From Bacillus sp. AFS073361 (GTDB lineage: Bacteria; Bacillota; Bacilli; Bacillales; Cytobacillaceae), in NCBI RefSeq assembly GCF_002567005.1, contig NZ_NUZU01000037.1, forward strand, positions 183,108-247,107: a stretch of 64,000 nucleotides of DNA. Direction: 5' to 3'. The notes beneath the pieces were generated by a model. That model was not told the DNA's origin. It made no database searches and saw only the letters and a list, made by a program, of their open reading frames with translations. Below, one piece after another: positions 16,576-25,464 of the stretch. The position numbers and the translations under genes were made by a program. Numbering within the stretch: the stretch's first letter is position 1; each line of letters starts with the position of its first letter.

Positions 16576-16791
16576 TTACTTCTTTAAATTAATTGTACCT
16601 TGTTGTGTTTCTTTGATATCTTCTTTTATTTCTTCCCTTATATCTTCCGCAATTCCATCAGTGGCTTTTTTAAATTCACGAATCGAACGGCCAAAGGCAC
16701 GGCCAATTTCAGGGAGTTTGTTTGGACCAAAGATGACTAAAGCTACGATTAAAATCAAAATTAATCCTGGTACACCAATATTTGAAAACAT
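16576..16791 (-). CDS. tatA: Twin-arginine translocase subunit TatA
   Basis: A 71-residue TatA/E protein that forms the pore-like oligomer for export of folded proteins. It has the short N-terminal membrane helix (about 6-21), the hinge [21 protein letters not shown] and an acidic amphipathic C-terminal tail. AGGAG precedes the ATG and overlaps the stop region of the M42 peptidase gene 11 bp upstream, so the two are cotranscribed. No tatC is nearby, so this is an orphan TatA that must work with a TatC encoded elsewhere. Confidence 0.92.
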   Translation of the reverse strand: MFSNIGVPGLILILIVALVIFGPNKLPEIGRAFGRSIREFKKATDGIAEDIREEIKEDIKETQQGTINLKK

Positions 16792-16802
16792 ATTTTCATC
16801 TC

Positions 16803-17852
16803 CTACTGGATTAAATCCGCCTGCACGTAATGATACAGTAGTTTTGCAGTATTTTCAATGGAAGTTTCATGTGTTCGCTCGAATGCATGGGATGAATCGA
16901 TACCAGGACCGATTAAGCCATGGACGATATCATGACCTGAGCGGATTGCAGCTGACGCATCTGAACCGTAGAAAGGATATATATCTAATTTATAATCGAT
17001 GTTATTCTCTTCCGCAAGTCGCACTAAGTTCTTTCTCAATTCAAAATGATACGGTCCACTTGCATCCTTCACACAGATGGAAACAGTATATTCATCAGTT
17101 GATTGTCCGTCGCCCATTGCCCCCATATCTACTGCTAAATATTCGACAGTTTCGGGAGTAATATTTGAGTTTCCACCGTATCCGATTTCTTCATTATTGG
17201 AAATTAAGAAATGCGTTGTATGGGGCAGGGGAATATTTTCCGACTTAATTTGTTTTATTAATTGTAGAAGAATTCCCACACTTGCTTTATCATCCAAATG
17301 ACGCGATTTTATATAACCACTTGGTGTGATTTCTACGCGGGGGTCAAATGAAACAAAATCACCCACTTCAATTCCAAGTGCACGAACTTCTTCAGCATTA
17401 TGTACCTTTTCATCAATTCTGATCTCAATATTGTCCTGATTGCGCTCCGCTTTTCCTGCATCTTTATAGACATGGACAGAAGTTTGGTGCATTAATATGG
17501 TGCCCGTAATTCTTTTTCCGCTGTTTGTTTCAATTTGACAATATTCGCCTTCAATGGAGTTGTACTTAAACCCGCCAATTAGATCGATCTTTAAGCGTCC
17601 ATTAGATTTCACTTCTTTTACCATTGCCCCAAGTGTATCCACATGTGCTGTCAGCATCCGATGTTTACTTGAATCCTTTCCTGCAATTGTTGCGATTAGC
17701 CCTCCTTTACGGTTTCGATAGGTTTGAATTTGTAATTCAGCTAGGAATTTTTCAACATAGGTAATCACTTCATTCGTATTGCCGGATGGACTTGGAATGG
17801 TTACTAAATCAGCTATTAATTTCATTGTTTCTTTGGTATTTGTGTTTACCAC
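16803..17852 (-). CDS. M42-family metallo-aminopeptidase (FrvX/YtoP-like)
   Basis: A 349-residue co-catalytic metal aminopeptidase of the M42 (tetrahedral aminopeptidase/endoglucanase-like) family, cytoplasmic. Metal and catalytic landmarks are LTAHVDTLG (His, Asp), [11 protein letters not shown] (bridging Asp), NNEEIGYGG (catalytic Glu pair), AVDMGA (Asp) and a C-terminal [16 protein letters not shown] (His). GTG 17852 is the start, with GAAAGGAG 9 bases before it. It is followed directly by tatA on the same strand. A role in peptide recycling is usual for the family. Confidence 0.9.
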   Translation of the reverse strand: MVNTNTKETMKLIADLVTIPSPSGNTNEVITYVEKFLAELQIQTYRNRKGGLIATIAGKDSSKHRMLTAHVDTLGAMVKEVKSNGRLKIDLIGGFKYNSIEGEYCQIETNSGKRITGTILMHQTSVHVYKDAGKAERNQDNIEIRIDEKVHNAEEVRALGIEVGDFVSFDPRVEITPSGYIKSRHLDDKASVGILLQLIKQIKSENIPLPHTTHFLISNNEEIGYGGNSNITPETVEYLAVDMGAMGDGQSTDEYTVSICVKDASGPYHFELRKNLVRLAEENNIDYKLDIYPFYGSDASAAIRSGHDIVHGLIGPGIDSSHAFERTHETSIENTAKLLYHYVQADLIQ

Positions 17853-18074
17853 AGCAACTGCTCCTTTCTAAATACTCTTACATACTATTATACATAATTA
17901 TGACTTTCATGTGTTTATTCGCAATTGTGGTTAACTATTACAATGACAATGCATAACTTACCAAGTGTTAATTTTTTTCAAATGGATTAAAAAAATTTGG
18001 TTTGGGCATTAATGAAGTATTCGAACTATTTGGAAAAAAATATATTGCGTCAGACACAATTGGAGGATAAAAAA

Positions 18075-18386
18075 TTGACCAGAACTGAACTATACCATCC
18101 CAAACCGAAACATTCCTTCATAAAAAGTTTATTTATTTTAATAATCATGTGCTTTGTAGTAACTGTCGGATTCTTTGTATTTCGGCACTATTATCAAAAC
18201 ACAATTAAAATTGAAGCTCCGATTGAAAACCCAGGACCAAAGGTGGTAATTCATCTGCCAAATGGGCAAAAGGTATATACCTATGAAAATTTACTTTTCG
18301 AAAAAGATGGAAAAACCTATTATAAAGGCGAGCGGAATACGATTGATTTAACAGGTGGTATTGTTGACTATGAAGAGTGGAAATAA
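18075..18386 (+). CDS. Small single-pass membrane protein, unknown function
   Basis: A 103-residue protein read from TTG 18075, chosen because GGAGG lies 8 bases upstream; longer in-frame starts lack a site. It has a basic N terminus, one membrane helix (about 18-37) and a C-terminal external domain with VVIHLPNGQKVYTYENLLFE and KTYYKGERNTIDLTGG. The external part is beta-rich and looks like a small sensor or binding module, but no family was recognised. It is a single gene with a terminator. Confidence 0.6.
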   Translation: MTRTELYHPKPKHSFIKSLFILIIMCFVVTVGFFVFRHYYQNTIKIEAPIENPGPKVVIHLPNGQKVYTYENLLFEKDGKTYYKGERNTIDLTGGIVDYEEWK

Positions 18387-18405
18387 ACAGCGACTTGGGA
18401 AAAGA

Positions 18406-18432
18406 AAGGACTAGCGGCAGGAGCTAGTCCTT
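18406..18432 (+). terminator. Terminator after the small membrane protein gene
   Basis: AAGGACTAGC and GCTAGTCCTT pair around GGCAGGA, followed by ATTTC. The T run is short. Confidence 0.7.
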
Positions 18433-18473
18433 ATTTCATGCCTGTCGCACCTGATCAGATGCATTTGCTTTTA

Positions 18474-19424
18474 TTATTTAAACCATCCTTTTTTCTTAAA
18501 CCAAAGAGACATGCCCATCGCAACTAAAATCATTAGAATCAGCGTAGAAATAAAACCAAATTTCGACGATAGCCCAGGCATATAGCGAAAATTCATTCCG
18601 TACAATCCAGCGATGAAAGTGAGGGGCATGAAAATCGTGGTGATCACGGTTAAAACCTTCATGACATGATTGGTTTGATGTGAGTTAAGTGAAATATAGC
18701 TGTCACGGATATCTGTGGTAAGTTCACGGTTTGCCTCAATCATTTCTGTTAACTTCAGTAAATGGTCATGAATATCAGAATAGTATTCCCTTTTTCCATG
18801 GATGAATGTAAGTCGCTGTGAATTTAGGACTCTGTATATAAGATCGCGCATCGGTGAAATGGTGTGCCTCAATGATAGTAGATGGTGCCTTGTATCAAAT
18901 AAATCCTCCAGCAATGCCTCCATGGATCTTCCTCTAGGATTCTCGTCAATCTCAGTTAATCGTTCTTCGATTTTAAAGACTTGTGGGAAATAACTATCAA
19001 CCATTTTATCAAGTACAAGGTATAGTACATGTGTTGGCCCCCACTTTTCAATGTTAGTGGACTCAGTAAATCGTTTCCATACCGCCTCAATTTCAGTTGA
19101 AGGGCTAAGGTGAAAGGAAACGATAAAGTTTTCACCTAAGAAAAAATCAATCTCGTCTCTTTTAAGTGTTTGGTGATTTAGGGATTGTGTAATAAAAAAA
19201 GTGTGGTCCTCGTAATAATCCAACTTAGGTCTTTGTAAATGATTAATACAATCTTCGATCGCCAATGGATGGAAATGAAAAGGATCTCGTAGATATTCGA
19301 TTTCCTCATCAGTTGGCAGATGAAAATCAACCCAATACCATTTATATTCCCCTTTAAGCAAATCATCGATTGCGATATCGTTAACCAATTCATAATTTTT
19401 ATTTACAGCAATTGTCTTAATCAT
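18474..19424 (-). CDS. corA: CorA-type magnesium/cobalt transporter
   Basis: A 316-residue divalent cation channel of the CorA family (YfjQ-like). A cytoplasmic funnel domain (1-250) includes the PFHFHPLAIEDCINHLQRPK stretch. Two C-terminal membrane helices (about 258-278 and 290-309) are joined by the selectivity motif YGMNF. The last residues are basic (KKKGWFK), as usual. AAGGAG precedes the ATG. It works as a pentamer for Mg2+ uptake. No M-box leader was seen upstream. Confidence 0.95.
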   Translation of the reverse strand: MIKTIAVNKNYELVNDIAIDDLLKGEYKWYWVDFHLPTDEEIEYLRDPFHFHPLAIEDCINHLQRPKLDYYEDHTFFITQSLNHQTLKRDEIDFFLGENFIVSFHLSPSTEIEAVWKRFTESTNIEKWGPTHVLYLVLDKMVDSYFPQVFKIEERLTEIDENPRGRSMEALLEDLFDTRHHLLSLRHTISPMRDLIYRVLNSQRLTFIHGKREYYSDIHDHLLKLTEMIEANRELTTDIRDSYISLNSHQTNHVMKVLTVITTIFMPLTFIAGLYGMNFRYMPGLSSKFGFISTLILMILVAMGMSLWFKKKGWFK

Positions 19425-19562
19425 AATAACTCCTTATCCTGATTGAACATCCTCTTTTATAGGATGGTATAATTTAGGAGAAAAATACCTTCTAATGAGG
19501 AGTATATTAAGAAAGAAGTTGTTAAGAGGTAAAAAAATATACATTGTAGATAAGGGGCAAAT

Positions 19563-19597
19563 GAATAAAAAAGAAGCATTCTAAAAGTAGAATACCT
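19563..19597 (-). terminator. Terminator after the radical SAM gene
   Basis: On the minus strand GGTATTCTA and TAGAATGCTTC pair around CTTT, followed by TTTTTTATTC. Confidence 0.75.
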
Positions 19598-19617
19598 CTT
19601 AATTTTATCTTTAAATA

Positions 19618-20817
19618 TTACACACTAGGTGAAGTTTCTTTATTCCTCATCGCTTGTGGTATGTAAACACAGAAGGGTTCACTTTCCATATAGTCCCCAG
19701 TAACTGCATAGGTACGCGAACGAGAGCCGCCGCACATTTTGTTATATTCACAGATGCCGCATTTTCCTTTGTAGTGATCTGGCTTGCGTAGTTCTTTAAA
19801 TACTTTGGCCTCTCGGTAAATTTCAGCGAGCGGGGTATCACGGATGTTTCCACCAACGATTGGAAGTAATCCACTTGGCATGACATCACCAATATGAGAG
19901 ACAAATGCAAAGCCGTTGCCATCATTTACACCTTTAGGTGCACGCTTTAAACCATCATGCATAGAAGCAAAATCAGTTGTAATGGAATCTTCGTAATGAA
20001 TTTCGCCTTTTTCAATCAATTGTTCTCGTGTTTTTTGTTGCAATACAACTCTACGGTAATGCTGGGCTGCCGTTGTTTTGATATCATAGGGAGCCGTTTT
20101 GCTCAATTCATATAACCAACGGAACACTTTTTCATGTTCAGCAGGAGAGATACAAGCGTCCATTTGTCCTCTGCCTGTAGGAACTAGCAAAAAGATATAC
20201 CACATGACTGCGCCAAGTTCGCCGACAAGCTTAGCCATCTGTTCAAGCGAATCATAATTATAACGAGAAATGACGGTATTGATTTGCAGCGGCATATCTA
20301 ATTCGTTTAAGTACTTAATTTTTTCAACGGTTAGATCAAATGACCCTGGAGTCCCACGGAAGTGGTCATGTATTCCTGGGGTTGGACCATCTAAGCTAAA
20401 GCCCCAGCGAGAAAGTCCGACATCCTTGAACATTTTCATTTTTTCTTTGGTAACATTAGCAGTAGCACTTGGTGTCATCGAAACACGCATGCCTTTTTTG
20501 ATCGCATAATCAGCAAGCGCATAAAGGTCTTCTCTTATCATACAATCCCCGCCTGTAAATACGAGCATTGGATTGTCCATTTCATAGATTTGATCGATTA
20601 AATTAATTCCTTCATCATGTGTTAGTTCGCGTGGGTCTGGAGTAAGCTGCGCATCAGCACGGCAATGAACACACTTAAGTTGACAAGCTCTTGTGACTTC
20701 CCAAATAACAATAAATGGATTCTTGTCATAATCAATTACATTTCGCATTCCATGAGGATGCCCCATAGCATGAGGATGTCCTTTCCCTAATCCTTGCATC
20801 ATCATCACCCAAATCAT
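19618..20817 (-). CDS. Radical SAM/SPASM protein, TIGR04053-like
   Basis: A 399-residue radical SAM enzyme. The 4Fe-4S/SAM motif is ACQLKCVHC (C-x3-C-x2-C; about residue 42), followed by FTGGDCM and a typical barrel. The C-terminal SPASM region has CGICEYNKMCGG plus a later Cys in EPFCVY for auxiliary clusters. Order and spacing fit the NirJ/TIGR04053 group of unknown substrate; SPASM enzymes modify peptides or heme precursors. The N terminus is His/Met-rich (GHPHAMGHPHGM). The start is uncertain: several in-frame ATGs lie at 20799-20817, and GGGTG favours the inner ones. No precursor peptide or partner gene is adjacent. Confidence 0.85.
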   Translation of the reverse strand: MIWVMMMQGLGKGHPHAMGHPHGMRNVIDYDKNPFIVIWEVTRACQLKCVHCRADAQLTPDPRELTHDEGINLIDQIYEMDNPMLVFTGGDCMIREDLYALADYAIKKGMRVSMTPSATANVTKEKMKMFKDVGLSRWGFSLDGPTPGIHDHFRGTPGSFDLTVEKIKYLNELDMPLQINTVISRYNYDSLEQMAKLVGELGAVMWYIFLLVPTGRGQMDACISPAEHEKVFRWLYELSKTAPYDIKTTAAQHYRRVVLQQKTREQLIEKGEIHYEDSITTDFASMHDGLKRAPKGVNDGNGFAFVSHIGDVMPSGLLPIVGGNIRDTPLAEIYREAKVFKELRKPDHYKGKCGICEYNKMCGGSRSRTYAVTGDYMESEPFCVYIPQAMRNKETSPSV

Positions 20818-21173
20818 TATGATTTATAAAACTATATAGATTGTTTCTATAGGTTTATTATAGGTTTAACAGACTAGAGTGCATGGTAGGATTGTTACAA
20901 TATTTCTACATTACTCGTATGAATAATCAGATTTCTATTAATCCCTTAATCATCTTTTTTATTACATTTATGTTACAAAAATATTATTAAAAATAAAATT
21001 CTTATGCAAATCGTTACATAAATAGGATTGAGGAACAGTCTGTTTGTAATATTAAAGGTCTTCCTTTCCAATACTATTATTTTTTACCAAGTAAGCCATA
21101 TCTTTGGGGATTCAAACAACCCTTAAAATTCGTTTATGATGGTATTACAAAAACGAAATGAAGGGGTTCAACG
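20818..21173. other. Divergent promoter region, about 355 bp
   Basis: This AT-rich stretch separates the radical SAM gene (minus) from the wall hydrolase gene (plus). TATAAT-like hexamers occur on the minus strand near 20861-20866. TATGAT near 21132 is the best -10 for the plus gene. I see no palindrome, riboswitch motif or reading frame with a ribosome site. Confidence 0.4.
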
Positions 21174-21947
21174 ATGAAAAAACATCTATTATCTATCGCA
21201 GCAACGGCGGGGATCCTGTTTTCTACATATGCTGGAACGGCAAGTGCACACGAAAACATTTATACCGTACAGTCAGGAGACACACTTTGGAAAATTTCAC
21301 AAGCTAATAAGGTCACTGTAGCAGATTTGAAAATTTGGAATCACCTAACATCTGATTCTCTTAATGTAAATCAAAAGCTGACCTTATTAGCACCACACAG
21401 CCATGAAACGGCAACGATATCCTATACCGTTCAAAAAGGGGATACATTATACCTAATCGCTTCTCGTAATAAATTATCCGTTGCACAGCTTAAATCACTG
21501 AATAATCTTACAACTGATACGATTTATGTTGGACAAGTCTTGAAACTTACTACAAGTGGGATTTCAACACCAGTGCCTGCTCCAACGGTATCAAAGGCGC
21601 AAATGGTAATGGATGAAGCCAAAAAATACATTGGGACACCGTATTTATGGGGCGGAAATACACCTGCTGGTTTTGATTGCAGTGGATTAACGAGTTACGT
21701 GTTTAATAAGGTAGGAGTATCAATTCCTCGGACAGCGGCCACTCAATGGTCAGGAATGAAGTCTGTCAGCACCCCAAAACCCGGAGATTTAGTATTCTTT
21801 GAAACATATGCTCCAGGTCCTACCCATGTAGGGATTTATTTAGGCAACAACCAATTCATTCAAGCGGGTTCAAAAGGTGTATCCATCGCAGATATGACAA
21901 ATTCCTATTGGAAACCAAAATACCTTGGTGCGAGAACAGCATTTTAA
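21174..21947 (+). CDS. Secreted LysM-LysM-NlpC/P60 cell wall endopeptidase
   Basis: A 257-residue peptidoglycan DL-endopeptidase of the LytE/CwlS kind. It has a signal peptide (1-25, cleaved after ASA). Two LysM modules bind the wall: about 30-73 (IYTVQSGDTLWKISQ) and 81-124 (SYTVQKGDTLYLIAS). A short Pro/Thr linker leads to the NlpC/P60 domain (about 137-257), with the catalytic Cys in FDCSGLTSYVF and the His in PTHVGIYLG. It cuts stem peptides during growth or separation. The start is preceded by AAGGGG. Many bacilli put such genes under WalR; no site was identified. Confidence 0.94.
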   Translation: MKKHLLSIAATAGILFSTYAGTASAHENIYTVQSGDTLWKISQANKVTVADLKIWNHLTSDSLNVNQKLTLLAPHSHETATISYTVQKGDTLYLIASRNKLSVAQLKSLNNLTTDTIYVGQVLKLTTSGISTPVPAPTVSKAQMVMDEAKKYIGTPYLWGGNTPAGFDCSGLTSYVFNKVGVSIPRTAATQWSGMKSVSTPKPGDLVFFETYAPGPTHVGIYLGNNQFIQAGSKGVSIADMTNSYWKPKYLGARTAF

Positions 21948-21959
21948 TAGATAAGCAGG

Positions 21960-21994
21960 AGAGGGCCTTTTCAACACGAAGGGCTCTTTTATTT
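21960..21994 (+). terminator. Terminator after the wall hydrolase gene
   Basis: AGAGGGCCTT pairs imperfectly with AAGGGCTCT, followed by TTTTATTTTT. Confidence 0.75.
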
Positions 21995-22057
21995 TTCCAA
22001 AATTAAAAATATAGTATGATAGGATTAATCAAAAAATGAAGTGAATGGAGTTGTCGG

Positions 22058-22687
22058 ATGTTTAAAAGAGTATTAAGTATAGGGATTCTACTGTTAATCA
22101 TAGCAATAGGTTTATTTCAAAAAGATGAATTACTTCAGCTTTTGAAACAAGGGGGAGCCCTATCTATTTTGATTAGTATGTTATTAGTAGCAATTTGTGT
22201 TTTTTTTCCTGTCATTCCATTTCCAGTTCTAGCAGGAACAATTGGTGCGGTATTTGGAACTTCTCAAGGGGTGATTGTATCCTTAACAGGAGCCATGGTA
22301 GGAACAATGGCATTCTTTTTCCTATCTAGGTATGGTTTTCGTGATTATGCTCAGCAAAAACTAATGAAATATCCGAAGGTTCAAGAATACGATGAGTTTT
22401 TAAACAAGAATTCCTTTGTGGCAATCTTAACCTGTCGATTAATTCCAATCATACCGGCACCGGTTGTAAATATCGTTTGTGGTTTAAGTCATGTCAAATG
22501 GCTAACTTTTTTTACGGCATCATTCATTGGGAAAATACCAAATATTCTTCTATTATCGTATGCTGGTGCATTATTTAGTAACAACAAGCTCTATTCTTTT
22601 GGAATATATGGAGTATATTTGATTATTATTTTTATCATTAACTTTATAATTATTTATCGAAAACAAGCAAATAAATCAATGGATTAA
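22058..22687 (+). CDS. TVP38/TMEM64-family membrane protein
   Basis: A 209-residue membrane protein with the VTT domain shared with DedA proteins. It shows an N-terminal helix, the FPVIPFPVLAGTIGAVFG re-entrant segment, the CRLIPIIPAPVVNIVCGL loop and GKIPNILLLSYAG, all hallmark TVP38 stretches. Family members are thought to move lipids or affect membrane composition. GGAG precedes the ATG. Its 3' end overlaps the convergent downstream gene by 4 bp. The exact substrate is unknown. Confidence 0.88.
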   Translation: MFKRVLSIGILLLIIAIGLFQKDELLQLLKQGGALSILISMLLVAICVFFPVIPFPVLAGTIGAVFGTSQGVIVSLTGAMVGTMAFFFLSRYGFRDYAQQKLMKYPKVQEYDEFLNKNSFVAILTCRLIPIIPAPVVNIVCGLSHVKWLTFFTASFIGKIPNILLLSYAGALFSNNKLYSFGIYGVYLIIIFIINFIIIYRKQANKSMD

Positions 22688-23034
22688 ACGACTTCTCGAA
22701 TGTTTAAATCATTTTGTTTTTCAACTGAGATGACTTTCTTGAAAAAGCTTTTTAAGATAAGCCATTTAGCTGGATAACTGTAAATGAAATCTTCCATCAC
22801 CTGTGAGGAATAGTATAAAAAACAATCGATGCTTACTTTTTCCTTTTTTAAGTCGTAAAGAAGCGCATGTGGAATGGTGTAATAGTCATTCAATTGATAA
22901 GGATTGAATTTTACGACTTGAATTTTTTGCTCATTGATAAAATTTTTTAAAGATTGTTCTTGAATGGCTATACTTTCTTCCTTGATAAGTCCATCCAAAC
23001 AAATACGATCATTGATAAAATAAATACCCTGCAT
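22684..23034 (-). CDS. Hypothetical protein, about 116 residues
   Basis: A soluble-looking protein with QVVKFNPYQLNDYYTIPHALL and CFLYYSSQVMEDFIYSYPAKWL stretches and mixed alpha/beta character. I do not recognise the family with confidence; the sequence patterns suggest a degenerate nucleotide-binding or resolvase-like fold, which is only an impression. ATG 23034 has GGGGTG 7 bases upstream and is preferred over the GTG one codon earlier. It runs convergent to the TVP38 gene and overlaps its last 4 bp. Confidence 0.6.
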   Translation of the reverse strand: MQGIYFINDRICLDGLIKEESIAIQEQSLKNFINEQKIQVVKFNPYQLNDYYTIPHALLYDLKKEKVSIDCFLYYSSQVMEDFIYSYPAKWLILKSFFKKVISVEKQNDLNIREVV

Positions 23035-23133
23035 CACATAACACCCCGATTTTTTTTTCTTAATTGGTATTGTTATTGACAGGGTTTAGAGGAAGTATAC
23101 TTCCTTTTGAAAATACATATGGAGAGATAAAAA

Positions 23134-23739
23134 ATGATAAGTGCTGCAATACATGGATTTATTCTAGCTTTTGGGCTCATTCTGCCACTTGGAGTCCAAA
23201 ATGTGTTTATTTTTAATCAAGGGGCGATGCAGTCGCGTTGGATTTATGTCCTACCAGTCGTTTTGACGGCTTCCATTTGTGATACACTACTTATTTCATT
23301 AGCTGTTTTTGGTGTCTCGGCAGTTGTTTTAGGGATTACATGGATTAAAATGACGTTAGTGCTTGGGGGAATTCTTTTCTTACTATACATGGGGTATTCT
23401 ACGTGGAAAAGTAAACCTAAAGACGAGAAAATAACAGGTGATACATTTTCACCCCGAAAACAGATTATGTTTGCTGCTTCAGTTTCTTTATTAAACCCTC
23501 ATGCAATCATGGATACCATTGGAGTAATTGGTACTAGTTCTTTATCCTATTCGGGCTCAGCCAAAATTACCTTCATGGTGGTATGTATTTTGGTTTCCTG
23601 GCTTTGGTTCATTGGCCTGTCGATCGTAGGGAGATTGGTAGGTAGGATAGATTCTTCAGGGAGATTTATTCTTATTTTAAATAAAATTTCCGCCCTAATT
23701 ATGTGGGGAACGGCGATTTATCTTATGATTTCTTTTTAA
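23134..23739 (+). CDS. LysE/ArgO-family amino acid exporter
   Basis: A 201-residue exporter of the LysE superfamily with six membrane segments. The N-terminal GLILPLGVQNVFIFNQGA is the classical LysE/ArgO motif. SLLNPHAIMDTIGVIGT in the middle matches the second conserved loop with its Asn-Pro-His. Members export lysine, arginine or related amino acids. GGAGA precedes the ATG. It is a single gene transcribed away from the minus-strand hypothetical gene. The cargo is likely a basic amino acid by motif, not proven. Confidence 0.9.
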   Translation: MISAAIHGFILAFGLILPLGVQNVFIFNQGAMQSRWIYVLPVVLTASICDTLLISLAVFGVSAVVLGITWIKMTLVLGGILFLLYMGYSTWKSKPKDEKITGDTFSPRKQIMFAASVSLLNPHAIMDTIGVIGTSSLSYSGSAKITFMVVCILVSWLWFIGLSIVGRLVGRIDSSGRFILILNKISALIMWGTAIYLMISF

Positions 23740-23887
23740 CGAAATAGGTATTCTTATTATTATTTGGAAGATATATTTGCGAATGCTATCGATGGTTTAT
23801 GTAGAATCTATTCTTGGGTTGAAAATTCAATCCTAATTTTCCACGATAAATGGTTTTCACATCCAAAATATTGGAGGTAACGCACAC

Positions 23888-24256
23888 ATGCAAACCATTC
23901 AACATTCGATTACACACATTAATCAATGCCGTCAACTCGCTCAGCAATTAATCCAACAGACACAACAAGCAAATCATCAATACCAACAAATGCTTCAAAA
24001 TGAACAACAAAATACACAGATGCTAGAGCAAATGATGCAAAAGGAAAGAATGGCAGTTCAAACCATTCAGCAAAGCCTTCAAGGGCATGAGTTAGCAATC
24101 CAAAGATGCCAAGAGGTAATTGCGCAGTGTAATCAAATGGAGAGAGAACTATCTGGACAAGCGGGATCAGTTGGATTTCAAACCCAAACGTATATGAACC
24201 CTGTTTTCCAAGCACAGCCGTTTCAAAACTATCAGAACCCTTCTTTCCGTCAATAA
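23888..24256 (+). CDS. Gln-rich coiled-coil hypothetical protein
   Basis: A 122-residue protein in which Gln makes up an unusually large share. Residues 1-95 form a continuous coiled coil (QQTQQANHQYQQMLQNEQQ and similar), and the last 25 residues are Asn/Gln/Phe-rich and disordered. Two or three Cys are spread through the helix. No signal peptide or membrane segment is present. GGAGG precedes the ATG by about 10 bases. Composition recalls small Bacillus spore coat or crust proteins, but no motif proves this. It is a single gene with a strong terminator. Confidence 0.65.
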   Translation: MQTIQHSITHINQCRQLAQQLIQQTQQANHQYQQMLQNEQQNTQMLEQMMQKERMAVQTIQQSLQGHELAIQRCQEVIAQCNQMERELSGQAGSVGFQTQTYMNPVFQAQPFQNYQNPSFRQ

Positions 24257-24275
24257 CGAAAGTCTAAACAGCAAC

Positions 24276-24311
24276 AAAAGCACGCATTTAAGAATGAATG
24301 CGTGCTTTTTC
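24276..24311 (+). terminator. Terminator after the Gln-rich protein gene
   Basis: AAAAGCACGCATT and AATGCGTGCTTTTT form a long stem around TAAGAATG. Confidence 0.9.
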
Positions 24312-24473
24312 CATAAGAAAAAAATTACCCAGCTATTGGCTGGGTATGCAAAACTAATCTATATTTTAAGGGGGCGGAGGTTTAAGGTTCTTCCGTGAAC
24401 CTATTTATAGGATAAGGGATAAATATTAATAAATTATGAACGAAAGATTAATAGTATAAGAAAAGGTGATAAA

Positions 24474-24665
24474 ATGAGAGATTTTCATTGTTGCGCGACA
24501 TGCAGGCATTTTAAAGCAGAGAAAAGGGCAGAGGGAATGCACTATTTTTGTAGTCGTTTAGGCTTTGAAACAAAAACGACCTACAAATTTAATTGCTGGA
24601 ATCCGAAAGAAAACATTAAGAAAATAATTGATAATAATAGGAAGGATATTGATACTCAAGGATGA
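24474..24665 (+). CDS. Small Cys-rich zinc-ribbon-like protein
   Basis: A 63-residue protein with Cys pairs placed as in a small metal-binding module: CCATCRHF near the start, then YFCSRLG and FNCWNP. Four Cys plus one or two His would suffice for one zinc. The tail is charged. AAAGGTG lies 7 bases before the ATG. No family name is certain, though similar short proteins are common in bacilli. A hairpin, AGGTTC/GAACCT, lies upstream at about 24387-24404. Confidence 0.6.
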   Translation: MRDFHCCATCRHFKAEKRAEGMHYFCSRLGFETKTTYKFNCWNPKENIKKIIDNNRKDIDTQG

Positions 24666-24766
24666 GTTACACTTTTTTCTATATTTAATGACAAATATAC
24701 ATTGTCCTCCTGTCATTATCATGTTACTTTCATCAATATTAATTAAGGGGTAGGGAGAGAATTCTA

Positions 24767-25414
24767 ATGGCTGCAACACATGTTTTTTCAAAGAAAGAAG
24801 AACTAGCGAATTCAATCACACACGGAATAGGAGTAATGCTTAGTATTGCTGCCTTAGTTATATTGATTATATATGCTTCCCTGTACGGGAACGTCTGGCA
24901 TATCGTAAGTTTTACAATCTTTGGTGTAACAATGTTTATTCTTTATATGTCTTCAACATTGCTCCATAGCTTCCCGGAAGGAAAGGTAAAGGATCTTTTT
25001 GAGATTTTTGATCATTCCTCTATTTACTTCTTTATTGCCGGTACCTATACACCATTTCTATTAATTGTAATTAAAGGAGCCCTGGGCTGGACACTGTTTG
25101 GAGTTGTTTGGGGACTGGCGATTGCTGGCACCGTCTTTAAATGCTTTTTTGTGAAAAAGTACCTTTTTACCTCTACGCTTCTCTATGTAGTCATGGGGTG
25201 GTTAATTGTTTTTGCATGGAAACCTTTAGTAAATAATCTCTCTCCACAGGGTATGACCTATTTAATTATTGGCGGTGCCCTTTATACACTAGGTGCCATA
25301 TTCTATGTTTGGAGAGGGTTTAAGTATCACCACGCGGTTTGGCACGTGTTTGTGTTGGCCGCAAGTGCAGCCCACTTTTTTTGTGTGTTATTTTATGTTT
25401 TGCCAATAAATTAA
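24767..25414 (+). CDS. Hemolysin III/PAQR-family membrane protein (YqfA-like)
   Basis: A 215-residue protein with seven membrane helices of the hemolysin III (TrhA/PAQR) family. The conserved metal-site residues are visible: KEELANSITHGIG at the start, STLLHSF, FDHSSIYFFIAGTYTPF in the middle, and YHHAVWHVFVLAASAAHFFCV at the end. In E. coli and bacilli these proteins influence membrane energetics; despite the name, lysis activity is doubtful. GGGGTAGGGAGAG precedes the ATG. It is a single gene with its own terminator. Confidence 0.92.
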   Translation: MAATHVFSKKEELANSITHGIGVMLSIAALVILIIYASLYGNVWHIVSFTIFGVTMFILYMSSTLLHSFPEGKVKDLFEIFDHSSIYFFIAGTYTPFLLIVIKGALGWTLFGVVWGLAIAGTVFKCFFVKKYLFTSTLLYVVMGWLIVFAWKPLVNNLSPQGMTYLIIGGALYTLGAIFYVWRGFKYHHAVWHVFVLAASAAHFFCVLFYVLPIN

Positions 25415-25447
25415 AAGAAACAGCTCTGACACGAGGCTGTTTCTTTT
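25413..25447. terminator. Terminator between the hemolysin III and MFS genes
   Basis: AAAAGAAACAGC and GCTGTTTCTTTTT pair around a 10-base loop. It is usable from both sides of the convergent pair. Confidence 0.85.
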
Positions 25448-25464
25448 TACATATATTTTTGCTA

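Noticed and set aside
16547..17161. Plus-strand frame of about 200 residues across tatA and the M42 gene
   Set aside because: It is antisense to two well-supported genes, with low-complexity Ser/Ile/Pro content and no ribosome site.
24387..24404. AGGTTC/GAACCT hairpin before the Cys-rich gene as a regulatory RNA
   Set aside because: The stem is short and no competing structure or T run was found; it could be chance.
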